Of a stretch of DNA of 26,345 nt, positions 14,833 through 21,820 are shown piece after piece; positions within the stretch are counted from its first letter, which is position 1; the number at the start of each line of letters is the position of its first letter. The notes beneath the pieces were generated by a model. The model was not told the origin of the DNA. It was given only the letters and a program-made list of their open reading frames with translations, and ran no database searches. Position numbers and translations under genes: made by a program. Source of the stretch: Clostridia bacterium (GTDB lineage Bacteria > Bacillota_A > Clostridia > Christensenellales > Aristaeellaceae); assembly GCA_017938645.1 (NCBI GenBank), contig JAGBBE010000109.1, forward strand, positions 1 through 26,345, in the 5' to 3' direction.

Positions 14833-15009
14833 CTAAGGCAAGAAGACGAAGCCGGGAAAGAAAGCAAAAGAACAGGCCGCTTCAGCAGCGGCCTGAGGTA
14901 ATGACATGGTTGTCAGATCTTTCAATGTGCTTTTAGGCGTTTCCGGTATTGTTGCCTCGAAGGCGTGGGATATACCATCAACGTAGATGATGGTTTTGAT
15001 GCTGCTCAT
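14833..15009 (-). CDS. Possible small protein, overlapping the nitrilase/GDPD gene stop
   Basis: A 58-codon frame whose ATG overlaps the TGA of the upstream hydrolase gene (ATGA), the arrangement of translational coupling. It reads MSSIKTIIYVDGISHAFEAT, then IPETPKSTLKDLTTMSLPQA. The first 36 residues look protein-like, while the rest (AAAEAACSFAFFPGFVFLP) is the translation of a hairpin plus T/C-rich run and is unlikely to be selected as protein. I do not recognise a family. It may be a remnant, with the true function of the 3' part being the terminator. Confidence 0.25.
   Translation of the reverse strand: MSSIKTIIYVDGISHAFEATIPETPKSTLKDLTTMSLPQAAAEAACSFAFFPGFVFLP
14866..14895 (-). terminator. 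Candidate terminator of the nitrilase/GDPD gene
   Basis: CAGGCCGC (14873-14880) and GCGGCCTG (14888-14895) form an eight-base-pair stem. On the minus strand TTCTTTTGCTTTC follows. It lies about 110 bases past the hydrolase stop. Confidence 0.55.
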
Positions 15010-16652
15010 CCGCGCTTCTTCTGCGCAATATAAGGTCGGAGGGCATTGGAGATTTTGAGGAAGTCATTGGTGAGGATGGTATCAATGCCCATATCAATGA
15101 ACTTTTTGGCTTCTTCCACATCATCCGACCAGAAAATATTGCAGCGGATGCCGTGAGCGTGCGCCTTGTCGATCATTTCCTGATTGAAGTACGGCTTGAA
15201 CAGCTGCACCTTCTTTGCACCCACCTCGATGGCGCGCTCGACGATTTCCCACTCGCGTTTCTTCATATTACCTACGCAAAGGGGGATATCCGGCGCGTAC
15301 GCTTTGAACTGGCGCAGATGCACGTCCGTTTCCAGCATGAAGTAGCAGTGTTTCACACAGTCATATTTACGCACAAGAGCGACGATCTTTTCCATGATTT
15401 CCCGAGGATATTCCGCCTCATAAACGATGGGCTTGATATGGATGTTCATGATGCAGTGGCCGGCGTACTTCTGCAGAATATCCTCAAAGCGCACTACCTT
15501 GAGACCCTCAAGTTTCTCGGAGAACTTGATGCCGAAGTCATAGCTCTGCAGCTCTTCCAGCGTATGATCACAGATATTGCCCGTGCCGGTGCTCACACGG
15601 TCTAACGTGCGGTCGTGGCAGGAGATAATCTCGCCATTCTTTGTAGGCCAAAGGTCAAACTCAATCTCCTCTGCGCCAAGCGCCAGCGCCGCGCCAAAGG
15701 CGGGCATGGTATTTTCCGGCGCTAGGGTAGAAAAGCCACGGTGCGCGCACAGGCGCGGATAGGGCATGTACTGCTCAAAGTTGACGATGGCTGCGCCGCC
15801 GTTGCGGTACAGCCACGGGCGACGGCCGTCCTCGATGTACTCATAGTGGCTCTTCTGTGCGCCGCGAAAGCCTGCTGCCTTGTAGAACTTGACGGACGGA
15901 TCAATTTCCGCCACGCCAAGGCCGATGCGGCTCTTCATATCCACCAGCACCTCACCGCTGGGCGCGGTAATGGTGCTGCAGCCGCAGATGGGCGACTCGG
16001 GACCCAGCGTGACGGAGGCGCGCACAAGGTAAGCGTTGGTATGGTAGCAGAGGAAGCGGTGGATCATTTCCAGTGTGGCATGGGAATCGGTGCGCTGATG
16101 CGAGCAGCCAATGATGATGTCCACATTATGACGGGCCAGTCGGGCGAAATACTCATAGAAATAGAAGTCATAGCAGGTCATGAAGCCAAAACGGATGCCT
16201 TCAATCTCGATGATGCAGGGCTCGCGGAATTCGTAGGAATAGCCTACATCCAGCTCATTGCCGCCCTGCTGCGAGGTCTTGACCTCGCTGGGCGCCGGAT
16301 GTTCTTTAAAGTAGCGGCCGACGATGTTGCCCTTGCGGTCAATGGCATGGGTGGTATTGCGCCAGCCGGTCTGGGTTTCATAACCTGCATTGACAAAGAC
16401 GATGGCACTGCAGCGTACAGCCGTCTCTTTTGCTTTCTGGATGATATCGGCATTATGCTTCCGGAGCGATGAGTGAAAATGCGCCTTGTCCGACTGGGCG
16501 GCGGGAATATCGCTGTATTCCGGCAGTACAATCAGATCCATGCTCTCATCGCACTGGTCCAGCAGCCTGATCATTTCCTGATAGCAGTATTCAGTATCGT
16601 TATGGTCAACAGAATAAAAGGGCTGAATAACGCATGCTTTCATTTTGGCCAT
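15006..16652 (-). CDS. Carbon-nitrogen hydrolase fused to glycerophosphodiester phosphodiesterase
   Basis: A two-domain protein of 548 residues without signal peptide. Residues 1-285 are a nitrilase-superfamily amidase with the triad Glu45 (VLPEYSD), Lys116 (YFKEHPAP) and Cys160 (FMTCYDFYF). Residues 298-535 are a GDPD TIM barrel: CAHRGFSTLAPENTMPAF with His304-Arg305, then IEFDLWPTKNGEIISCHDRT with Glu331, Asp333 and His346, and the ending GIDTILTNDF. Both active sites look intact. The likely chemistry is hydrolysis of an amide or nitrile and of a phosphodiester in linked steps, perhaps on a phospholipid head-group or N-acyl compound; this is inference. I start at the ATG at 16652 because AAAAAGGAG stands eight bases before it; an earlier ATG at 16676 has no such site. 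GC content is like the core genes. Confidence 0.88.
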   Translation of the reverse strand: MAKMKACVIQPFYSVDHNDTEYCYQEMIRLLDQCDESMDLIVLPEYSDIPAAQSDKAHFHSSLRKHNADIIQKAKETAVRCSAIVFVNAGYETQTGWRNTTHAIDRKGNIVGRYFKEHPAPSEVKTSQQGGNELDVGYSYEFREPCIIEIEGIRFGFMTCYDFYFYEYFARLARHNVDIIIGCSHQRTDSHATLEMIHRFLCYHTNAYLVRASVTLGPESPICGCSTITAPSGEVLVDMKSRIGLGVAEIDPSVKFYKAAGFRGAQKSHYEYIEDGRRPWLYRNGGAAIVNFEQYMPYPRLCAHRGFSTLAPENTMPAFGAALALGAEEIEFDLWPTKNGEIISCHDRTLDRVSTGTGNICDHTLEELQSYDFGIKFSEKLEGLKVVRFEDILQKYAGHCIMNIHIKPIVYEAEYPREIMEKIVALVRKYDCVKHCYFMLETDVHLRQFKAYAPDIPLCVGNMKKREWEIVERAIEVGAKKVQLFKPYFNQEMIDKAHAHGIRCNIFWSDDVEEAKKFIDMGIDTILTNDFLKISNALRPYIAQKKRG

Positions 16653-16701
16653 CGTACGGTCTCCTTTTTCTGGCATCTCATCAGCATTCCTGCTGCGTTA
16701 T

Positions 16702-16730
16702 ATTATATATTTGCAGTATCAATTTGGCAA
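16702..16730 (-). promoter_or_regulatory. Promoter of the nitrilase/GDPD gene
   Basis: On the minus strand TTGCCA (16725-16730), a 17-base spacer and a perfect TATAAT (16702-16707), about 50 bases before the start codon. Confidence 0.75.
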
Positions 16731-16844
16731 TTGTGAAACTCCTGCAGGAGCAAAATGTATGACACAGGAAGAGCCGACTGATAGTTAGATTTAGCACATG
16801 TTTCATGTTTTTTGTTGTGTGATAAGCCTTCCAGAAGCAGCAGG

Positions 16845-16880
16845 GGTTCGAATCCGGTCGCCGCTACCATCAGGAAAGCC
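16845..16880 (+). repeat. Third copy of the tRNA-Met 3' end (36 bases, two mismatches)
   Basis: Matches 14538-14573 with two substitutions, one of them inside the T-arm. The bases before it (about 16801-16840) resemble those before copy 2. The bases after it resemble those after copy 2 for roughly 100 bases. The rest of the 16731-17137 gap holds no gene I can support. Confidence 0.8.
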
Positions 16881-16908
16881 TTGAGAATTCAAGGCTTTCT
16901 TCTTTTTT
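16873..16908 (+). terminator. Terminator behind tRNA 3' copy 3
   Basis: GAAAGCCTTGA and TCAAGGCTTTC pair around AGAAT-type loop bases, followed by TTCTTTTTTG. It is homologous to the hairpin at 14565-14600. Confidence 0.75.
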
Positions 16909-17137
16909 GTCTGGAAAGTGGGATAGAGAAATACGACACCCATACGCTTGAAATGGTGCTTTTCTGCACAAAACTGCACAAAATCATCTGAAAACAGGTC
17001 TGAACTGCTGCGTGTACAGCGATGGATTGCGGAACATTCAAATCAGTATTCAAGCCCACGGCACAGGAATATCTTTCTGAAGGATTTCAGACCCAAATCA
17101 TCTTAAAAAGGCTATAGGTTTTTTGCAACTTTCGTTC

Positions 17138-17941
17138 TTACGCTTCACTGTTCTGCTGCAGCCTGCTCCGGTACTGGTTCGGAGGCATATGGCACTGCGA
17201 GAGGAAGGCGCGGTGGAAGGTGCGGGCGTTTTCGTAGCCGCATAGCTCGGTGATTTGCGAGATGCTGCGGGAGGGATCGCGCAGAAGCAAACAGGCGCGG
17301 TCGATGCGGAGGGTGTTGATGTACTGGCGGAAGTTGATCTGCAGCTGCTGGGAGAAGATGTGCGAAAGATGAATGCGGCTGATGCCCAGCGCACGGGCGG
17401 TGGACTCCAGCGAGAGGGGCTCGGTGAAGTGCTCAGAAATGTACTGCAAAACCTGATAGGCCAGTTCCGATTTGGCTGGATTGGCCTGCGGCCTGAGCGC
17501 AAGGCACTGGAACAGGTAGGACAGAAACAGATGCAGATATCCCAGCGTCAGCGGGCTTTCGCCGCCTTCGGAGATCGATTGCAGCTTGCGGATGATCAGA
17601 TCCAGCTCCGGGGCCTGACCTTCGCCGCGCAATAGCGGGGAAAGCGGCACTTCGGTGCGGAAACGCGTGGTAAATTCTGAAATCGTGTCCGGCAGGAAAA
17701 TCAGCGTGAGGCCCTTTGCGTCCGGAGAGACCTCGTCGTAGCTGTGCGTGATGTTGGGGAACGCCGCTACGATGTCGCCCGGCTGCATCAGGCATTTCTC
17801 GCCTCCGATGCTCATTTCCATGGAGCCGTGCGTCAGACACACAATTTCTACCACCGAGTGCACATGCGGCGGGAAGGGATGATCGCAGATCATTCCGGCA
17901 AAAACGCCCTCTGAACGCTGCTCATAAAAAACCGACGCCAT
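17138..17941 (-). CDS. AraC family transcriptional regulator with cupin sensor
   Basis: A 267-residue regulator. The N-terminal cupin (about residues 20-85) includes PFPPHVHSVVEIVCLTHGSM and a QPGDIVAAFPNITHSY segment, the sugar-pocket region of AraC-type proteins. The C-terminal double helix-turn-helix (about 163-262) contains ALGISRIHLSHIFSQQL, then FRQYINTLRIDRACLLLRD, and the signature SQITELCGYENARTFHRAF before PPNQYR. The start follows CGGAGGACGGAAA. It is divergent from the LplA-like binding protein gene, 215 bases away, so it most likely controls that sugar uptake operon, probably as a ligand-dependent activator. A 16-bp palindrome sits in the space between them. Confidence 0.92.
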   Translation of the reverse strand: MASVFYEQRSEGVFAGMICDHPFPPHVHSVVEIVCLTHGSMEMSIGGEKCLMQPGDIVAAFPNITHSYDEVSPDAKGLTLIFLPDTISEFTTRFRTEVPLSPLLRGEGQAPELDLIIRKLQSISEGGESPLTLGYLHLFLSYLFQCLALRPQANPAKSELAYQVLQYISEHFTEPLSLESTARALGISRIHLSHIFSQQLQINFRQYINTLRIDRACLLLRDPSRSISQITELCGYENARTFHRAFLSQCHMPPNQYRSRLQQNSEA

Positions 17942-17971
17942 TTTCCGTCCTCCGTTTGTATGAAATAGGAA

Positions 17972-17987
17972 TGTTTTTCGAAAAACA
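17972..17987. promoter_or_regulatory. 16-bp perfect palindrome, candidate operator
   Basis: TGTTTTTCGAAAAACA reads the same on both strands and lies 31 bases upstream of the AraC gene start. A second, imperfect dyad CTGTTTTATACAG follows at 17991-18003. Perfect palindromes suit a dimeric repressor (for example LacI type) better than AraC, which usually binds direct repeats. Confidence 0.5.
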
Positions 17988-18073
17988 ATGCTGTTTTATA
18001 CAGTTTACACGATGGTGGACAGAAAAACAAGCGAAAAAGGATATTTTTGTCCCATAGTCGTGAAGCGAAAGAA

Positions 18074-18102
18074 TTGTGTGTTTTCTTATGGGAGGCTATA
18101 AT
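18074..18102 (+). promoter_or_regulatory. Promoter of the sugar ABC transporter operon
   Basis: TTGTGT (18074-18079), a 17-base spacer and a perfect TATAAT (18097-18102). The start codon at 18157 follows AAAAGGAG. Confidence 0.75.
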
Positions 18103-18156
18103 AAGGTTAATCAGGGAGAGAAATTCCCAAAAAGTAAATGAAAAGGAGAGAAAACC

Positions 18157-19791
18157 ATGCGTAAACTCTTGGCGGCAATCCTGGCTCTGACAATGATTTT
18201 GTCCATGACGGGCTTTGCAATGGCAGACGAGAAGCCCATCACCGTTACCGTCTTCCGCGGCGATCCCGGCGATCAGCCCACTGACGACAACAAGCTCTAT
18301 AAACTCATCGAAGAAGAATTCGGCATCAAGTTCGAAATCGAATTCCTGGCTGGCGACCTGGACGAGACCCTCGGCACCAAGATCGCTGGTGAAGACTATC
18401 CCGACCTGTTCGACGGCGGCAACAGCGCTGAAAAGATCATCGCTGCCGGCGCTCTGATCGACCTCATGCCCTACATCTCTGAGGAAGGCACTCCCAACCT
18501 CTACAACCACATCAAGGATCTGCTGCCCCAGCTGGTCAATGAGAACGGCGAACTGTTCATCATCCCCAACTACGGCATCAACTACAACGCTCAGATCCAG
18601 AATGCCTGCAACGGCCCGTCCTTCTTCATCCAGAAGCAGGTTCTCGAGTGGGCCGGCTATCCCCAGATCAAGACCCTTGACGAGTACTTCAAGCTGATTG
18701 AAGACTTCATCGCTGCCAATCCCACCAACGAGAACGGCGCTGCCTATGAAGGCTTTGCCATCCTGTGCGAAGACTGGCGTCACTTCTGCCTGATCAACCC
18801 CGTGCAGCACCTCATGGGCCGTCCCAATGACGGTGAAGTCATCGTTGACGTGAACTCCGGCAACTGGGAGACCACCACCTTCATCAACCAGCCCTATGCC
18901 AAGCCCTACTATGCCAAGCTGAACGAAATGTTCAAAAAGGGCCTCATCAATCCCGACACCTTCGTTATGACCTATGACCAGTACATCGCCAAGCTGTCCA
19001 GCGGCACCATCCTGGGCATGTTCGACCAGACCTGGGACTTCGGCACCGCTACCGCCGCTCTGGAAACCGCCGGCATGTACAAGAACACCTTCTGCGCCCT
19101 GCCCCTGGTCTATGACGAGAGCTACGGCTTCGGCAAGATCGAAGAGCAGTATCTCAACGGCGCTGTGCCCAACAAGGACCGCGGCTTCGGCATCTCCGTC
19201 AACTGCGAGTACCCCGAGCGCATGGTCAACCTGTTCGAAAACCTCCTCTCCGATAAGTGGCAGAAGCTGCTGCAGTGGGGCATCGAAGGCGAAGACTACT
19301 ATGTAGAAAACGGCCGTATGCTCATGACCACCGAGCAGTACAACAACCGTCAGGACGCTTCCTGGAAGATGGCCAACGCTGCCGTTACCATCTGGGAATC
19401 CGCTCCCAAGAAGCAGGGCACTCAGGACGACGGCAACGCCTGGGCTCACAGCGATCAGCCTGAAAACTACTTCGCCCTGATGAGCGACTACGATAAGGCC
19501 TTCCTGACCGCCTATGGCTACCAGAAGCCCGCTGACTTCTTCAACGCTCCCTGCACTCTGGCTCCCTACGGCGAAGCCTGGCAGATCGACAAGACCCCCA
19601 TCCAGGATGACTACGACAAGTTCAACCTCATCCAGGATCAGTGGCTGCCCAAGATCATCATGAGCGCCGATCAGGCTGAACTGGACGCCAACTGGGATGC
19701 TTTCATCGCTGAAATCAATCCCTACTGCGAAGTGTACACCAACTACATGCAGGCTGAAGTCCTCAAGCTCGTGGAACAGGCCACCAAGTAA
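18157..19791 (+). CDS. Extracellular solute-binding protein, LplA-like (carbohydrate ABC transporter)
   Basis: A 544-residue binding protein of the family-1 type that works with LplB/YtcP permeases on complex oligosaccharides. The signal peptide RKLLAAILALTMILSMTGFAMA ends at an AMA site (residue 23) with no lipobox cysteine, as in the binding protein at 6302. The mature protein starts DEKPITVTVFRGDPGDQPTD and contains GEDYPDLFDGGNSAEKIIAA, then a long aromatic-rich lobe (YYAKLNEMFKKGLINPDTF, SSGTILGMFDQTWDFG) typical of oligosaccharide binders. The codon choice is strongly biased toward C-ending codons, a sign of high expression. It is followed by a perfect terminator before the permease genes. 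The exact sugar is unknown. Confidence 0.88.
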   Translation: MRKLLAAILALTMILSMTGFAMADEKPITVTVFRGDPGDQPTDDNKLYKLIEEEFGIKFEIEFLAGDLDETLGTKIAGEDYPDLFDGGNSAEKIIAAGALIDLMPYISEEGTPNLYNHIKDLLPQLVNENGELFIIPNYGINYNAQIQNACNGPSFFIQKQVLEWAGYPQIKTLDEYFKLIEDFIAANPTNENGAAYEGFAILCEDWRHFCLINPVQHLMGRPNDGEVIVDVNSGNWETTTFINQPYAKPYYAKLNEMFKKGLINPDTFVMTYDQYIAKLSSGTILGMFDQTWDFGTATAALETAGMYKNTFCALPLVYDESYGFGKIEEQYLNGAVPNKDRGFGISVNCEYPERMVNLFENLLSDKWQKLLQWGIEGEDYYVENGRMLMTTEQYNNRQDASWKMANAAVTIWESAPKKQGTQDDGNAWAHSDQPENYFALMSDYDKAFLTAYGYQKPADFFNAPCTLAPYGEAWQIDKTPIQDDYDKFNLIQDQWLPKIIMSADQAELDANWDAFIAEINPYCEVYTNYMQAEVLKLVEQATK

Positions 19792-19807
19792 TTCATGATC
19801 TTTCGCG

Positions 19808-19843
19808 CCATGGGGAGAGGTGTGCCTCTCCCCATGGTTTTTT
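19808..19843 (+). terminator. Terminator/attenuator between binding protein and permeases
   Basis: CCATGGGGAGAGG (19808-19820) and CCTCTCCCCATGG (19825-19837) make a perfect thirteen-base-pair stem with a TGTG loop and six T. It lies inside the operon, 22 bases before the first permease start. It would keep the binding protein in excess over the membrane subunits. Confidence 0.9.
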
Positions 19844-19859
19844 CAGAAAGGGGTGCCGA

Positions 19860-20816
19860 ATGATGACCGGAGCTGCACAGAAAACCGTTATTCCTCCGCC
19901 GTCAACCAAAAAGAGCATCTGGAAAAAGCTTTGGGATCAGAAGTACCTGATGCTTATGTCCGTTCCGGTGCTGCTGTACGTCATGCTCTTTAACTATTAT
20001 CCGCTCTGGGGCTGGCGCTTTGCCTTCCAGAACCTGGATCTGACCACCATCAAAAAGGGCGCCGACTGGATCGGATTTGGCAACTTTGAATGGCTCTTTA
20101 AAGAAAAGCTCTTCTGGCTGGGTTTCCGCAACTCGCTGGCAATGAGCATCATCAACCTGATTTTCGGCACGGTGTCCTCCGTGCTGCTGGCCATCCTCCT
20201 CAACGAGGTGCGCAACCGCAGCTTCAAGCGTACCGTGCAGACCGTTACCTATCTGCCGCACTTCCTGAGTATGGTTATCGTCGTAGGCATGGCGCAGAAC
20301 ATGTTTATCACCGACGGCCCCGTCAACCAGGTGCTCATGCGGCTTGGCATCATCGATCAGCCCGTGTGGTGGCTGGGCGAGGGCAGATACTTCTGGTGGC
20401 TGGTCGGCATCATCAACGTCTGGAAGGAAGTCGGCTGGAATTCCATTATCTATATCTCCACCATGACTTCCATCGACCCCACGCTCTACGAGGCTGCTGC
20501 CATCGACGGCGCAGGCCGTTTCCAGCGCATCCTCAACGTAACGCTGCCCGGCATCAAGTCCACGTTCGTGGTGCTTCTGATCATGAACATCGGACATCTG
20601 ATGGAGGCTGGTTTCGAAATCCAGTACTTGCTGGGCAACAAACAGGTGTATGATTTTTCCCAGACTCTGGACGTTTTCGTGCTTGAGTTCGGTATTCAGA
20701 ACAACAAGTACGGCCGCGCAATCGCTGCGGGCATGTTCAAGAGTGTGGTTGGCATTCTGCTGCTCTTTGGCGCGAACTTCGTGGCCAAAAAGCTGGACGA
20801 AGAAACGCTGCTGTAA
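19860..20816 (+). CDS. Carbohydrate ABC transporter permease, LplB-like
   Basis: A 318-residue membrane subunit with about six helices, first YLMLMSVPVLLYVMLFNYYP with the conserved YPLWGWRFAFQN beyond it. The ATPase-docking EAA loop is LYEAAAIDGAGRFQRILNVT followed by LPGIKSTF, exactly as in LplB and other CUT1 permeases. It starts at ATGATG after GAAAGGGG and is followed, 14 bases later, by the second permease. No ATPase gene is in the locus, so a shared MsmX-like ATPase encoded elsewhere probably energises the transporter, as is common for CUT1 systems in Firmicutes. Confidence 0.92.
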   Translation: MMTGAAQKTVIPPPSTKKSIWKKLWDQKYLMLMSVPVLLYVMLFNYYPLWGWRFAFQNLDLTTIKKGADWIGFGNFEWLFKEKLFWLGFRNSLAMSIINLIFGTVSSVLLAILLNEVRNRSFKRTVQTVTYLPHFLSMVIVVGMAQNMFITDGPVNQVLMRLGIIDQPVWWLGEGRYFWWLVGIINVWKEVGWNSIIYISTMTSIDPTLYEAAAIDGAGRFQRILNVTLPGIKSTFVVLLIMNIGHLMEAGFEIQYLLGNKQVYDFSQTLDVFVLEFGIQNNKYGRAIAAGMFKSVVGILLLFGANFVAKKLDEETLL

Positions 20817-20830
20817 AGGAGGGAGCTTCT

Positions 20831-21751
20831 GTGACTGCTGTTACGATGAAAAAGACAAAGGCAAAGCGCCGGGACGTTGTGTTCCCGCTGGTCAACGGCC
20901 TGCTTCTTTGCGTGCTGATGTTCATCACCCTGTTCCCGGTTCTCAACACCGTTGCGATCTCCTTCAACGACGGCATCGACGCGGTGCGCGGCGGCATTGG
21001 CCTGTGGCCCCGCAAGTTCAGTGTGGAGGCGTACAAGTCGCTTTTGTCTGACAAGCTGACCTACAACGCATTCGGCATCTCCGTGGCGCGCACGGTGATC
21101 ACCACGCTGCTTAACCTGCTTTTCACCTCTATGCTGGCGTTTGCACTCAGCCGCAAGGAATACATCCTGCGCAAGTTCATCACGCTGGCCGTGGTGCTGA
21201 CCATGTACGTCAACGCCGGCCTGATTCCCAACTTCCTGCTCATCCATCGCACGCTCAAGCTGAGCAAGACCTTCTGGGTGTATATCATTCCGACGATGTT
21301 CTCCTGCTTCAACATGATCGTCATCCGTACCTACATTCTGGGCCTGCCGGAGGCGCTGGCGGAATCCGCACGCATCGACGGCGCGAATGACCTGCGCATC
21401 TTCTGGCAGATCATCTTCCCGCTGTGCATGCCGGTGCTGGCCACGGTGGCGCTGTTTGTGGCTGTTGGCAGCTGGAACCAGTGGTTTGACACCCAGCTGT
21501 ACTGCGGCAGCAAGAAGAATCTGCACACCCTGCAGTATCTGCTCAAGATGAAGCTGGCGACATCCATGAACACCACAAACATGGCCAACACGTCTGTAGA
21601 CGCGCTGGCCAGCGCAGGCGCCAACAAGTCCACGCCTGTTACGGTACGCTGCGCCATCACGGTGGTATCCGCACTGCCGATTCTGATTGTGTATCCCTTC
21701 CTGCAGCGCTACTTCGTAACCGGCATGGTGCTGGGCGGCGTGAAAGGCTGA
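20831..21751 (+). CDS. Carbohydrate ABC transporter permease, YtcP/LplC-like
   Basis: A 306-residue partner permease. The N-terminus KRRDVVFPLVNGLLLCVLMF leads into helix one, followed by TLFPVLNTVAISFNDG, a family hallmark. The EAA loop is LAESARIDGANDLRIFWQII followed by FPLCMPVLATV. The C-terminus ends LQRYFVTGMVLGGVKG, the invariable ending of this family. The start is GTG at 20831, seven bases after AAAGGAGGG; an ATG nine codons... further in (20846) is possible but has no ribosome site. It forms a heterodimer with the upstream permease. A terminator directly follows. Confidence 0.92.
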   Translation: MTAVTMKKTKAKRRDVVFPLVNGLLLCVLMFITLFPVLNTVAISFNDGIDAVRGGIGLWPRKFSVEAYKSLLSDKLTYNAFGISVARTVITTLLNLLFTSMLAFALSRKEYILRKFITLAVVLTMYVNAGLIPNFLLIHRTLKLSKTFWVYIIPTMFSCFNMIVIRTYILGLPEALAESARIDGANDLRIFWQIIFPLCMPVLATVALFVAVGSWNQWFDTQLYCGSKKNLHTLQYLLKMKLATSMNTTNMANTSVDALASAGANKSTPVTVRCAITVVSALPILIVYPFLQRYFVTGMVLGGVKG

Positions 21752-21756
21752 TGCAA

Positions 21757-21782
21757 AAAGGCCCCGTTCCGGGGCTCTTTTT
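21757..21782 (+). terminator. Terminator after the permease pair
   Basis: GCCCC (21761-21765) and GGGGC (21771-21775), with outer A/T pairs and one mismatch, followed by TCTTTTT. The esterase start lies about 40 bases on, so readthrough may supply it. Confidence 0.75.
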
Positions 21783-21820
21783 GTATGGGCAATTGTGAAA
21801 TTGTAATTGGAGGTTCTTCC

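Noticed and set aside
14718..14936. 72-codon plus-strand frame between tRNA copy 2 and the nitrilase/GDPD gene
   Set aside because: No ribosome site, no recognisable features, and it runs through a hairpin that likely terminates the opposite gene.
17890..19449. Open frame of 519 codons on the minus strand
   Set aside because: Antisense to the LplA-like binding protein gene, whose strong C-ending codon bias keeps the opposite frame open.
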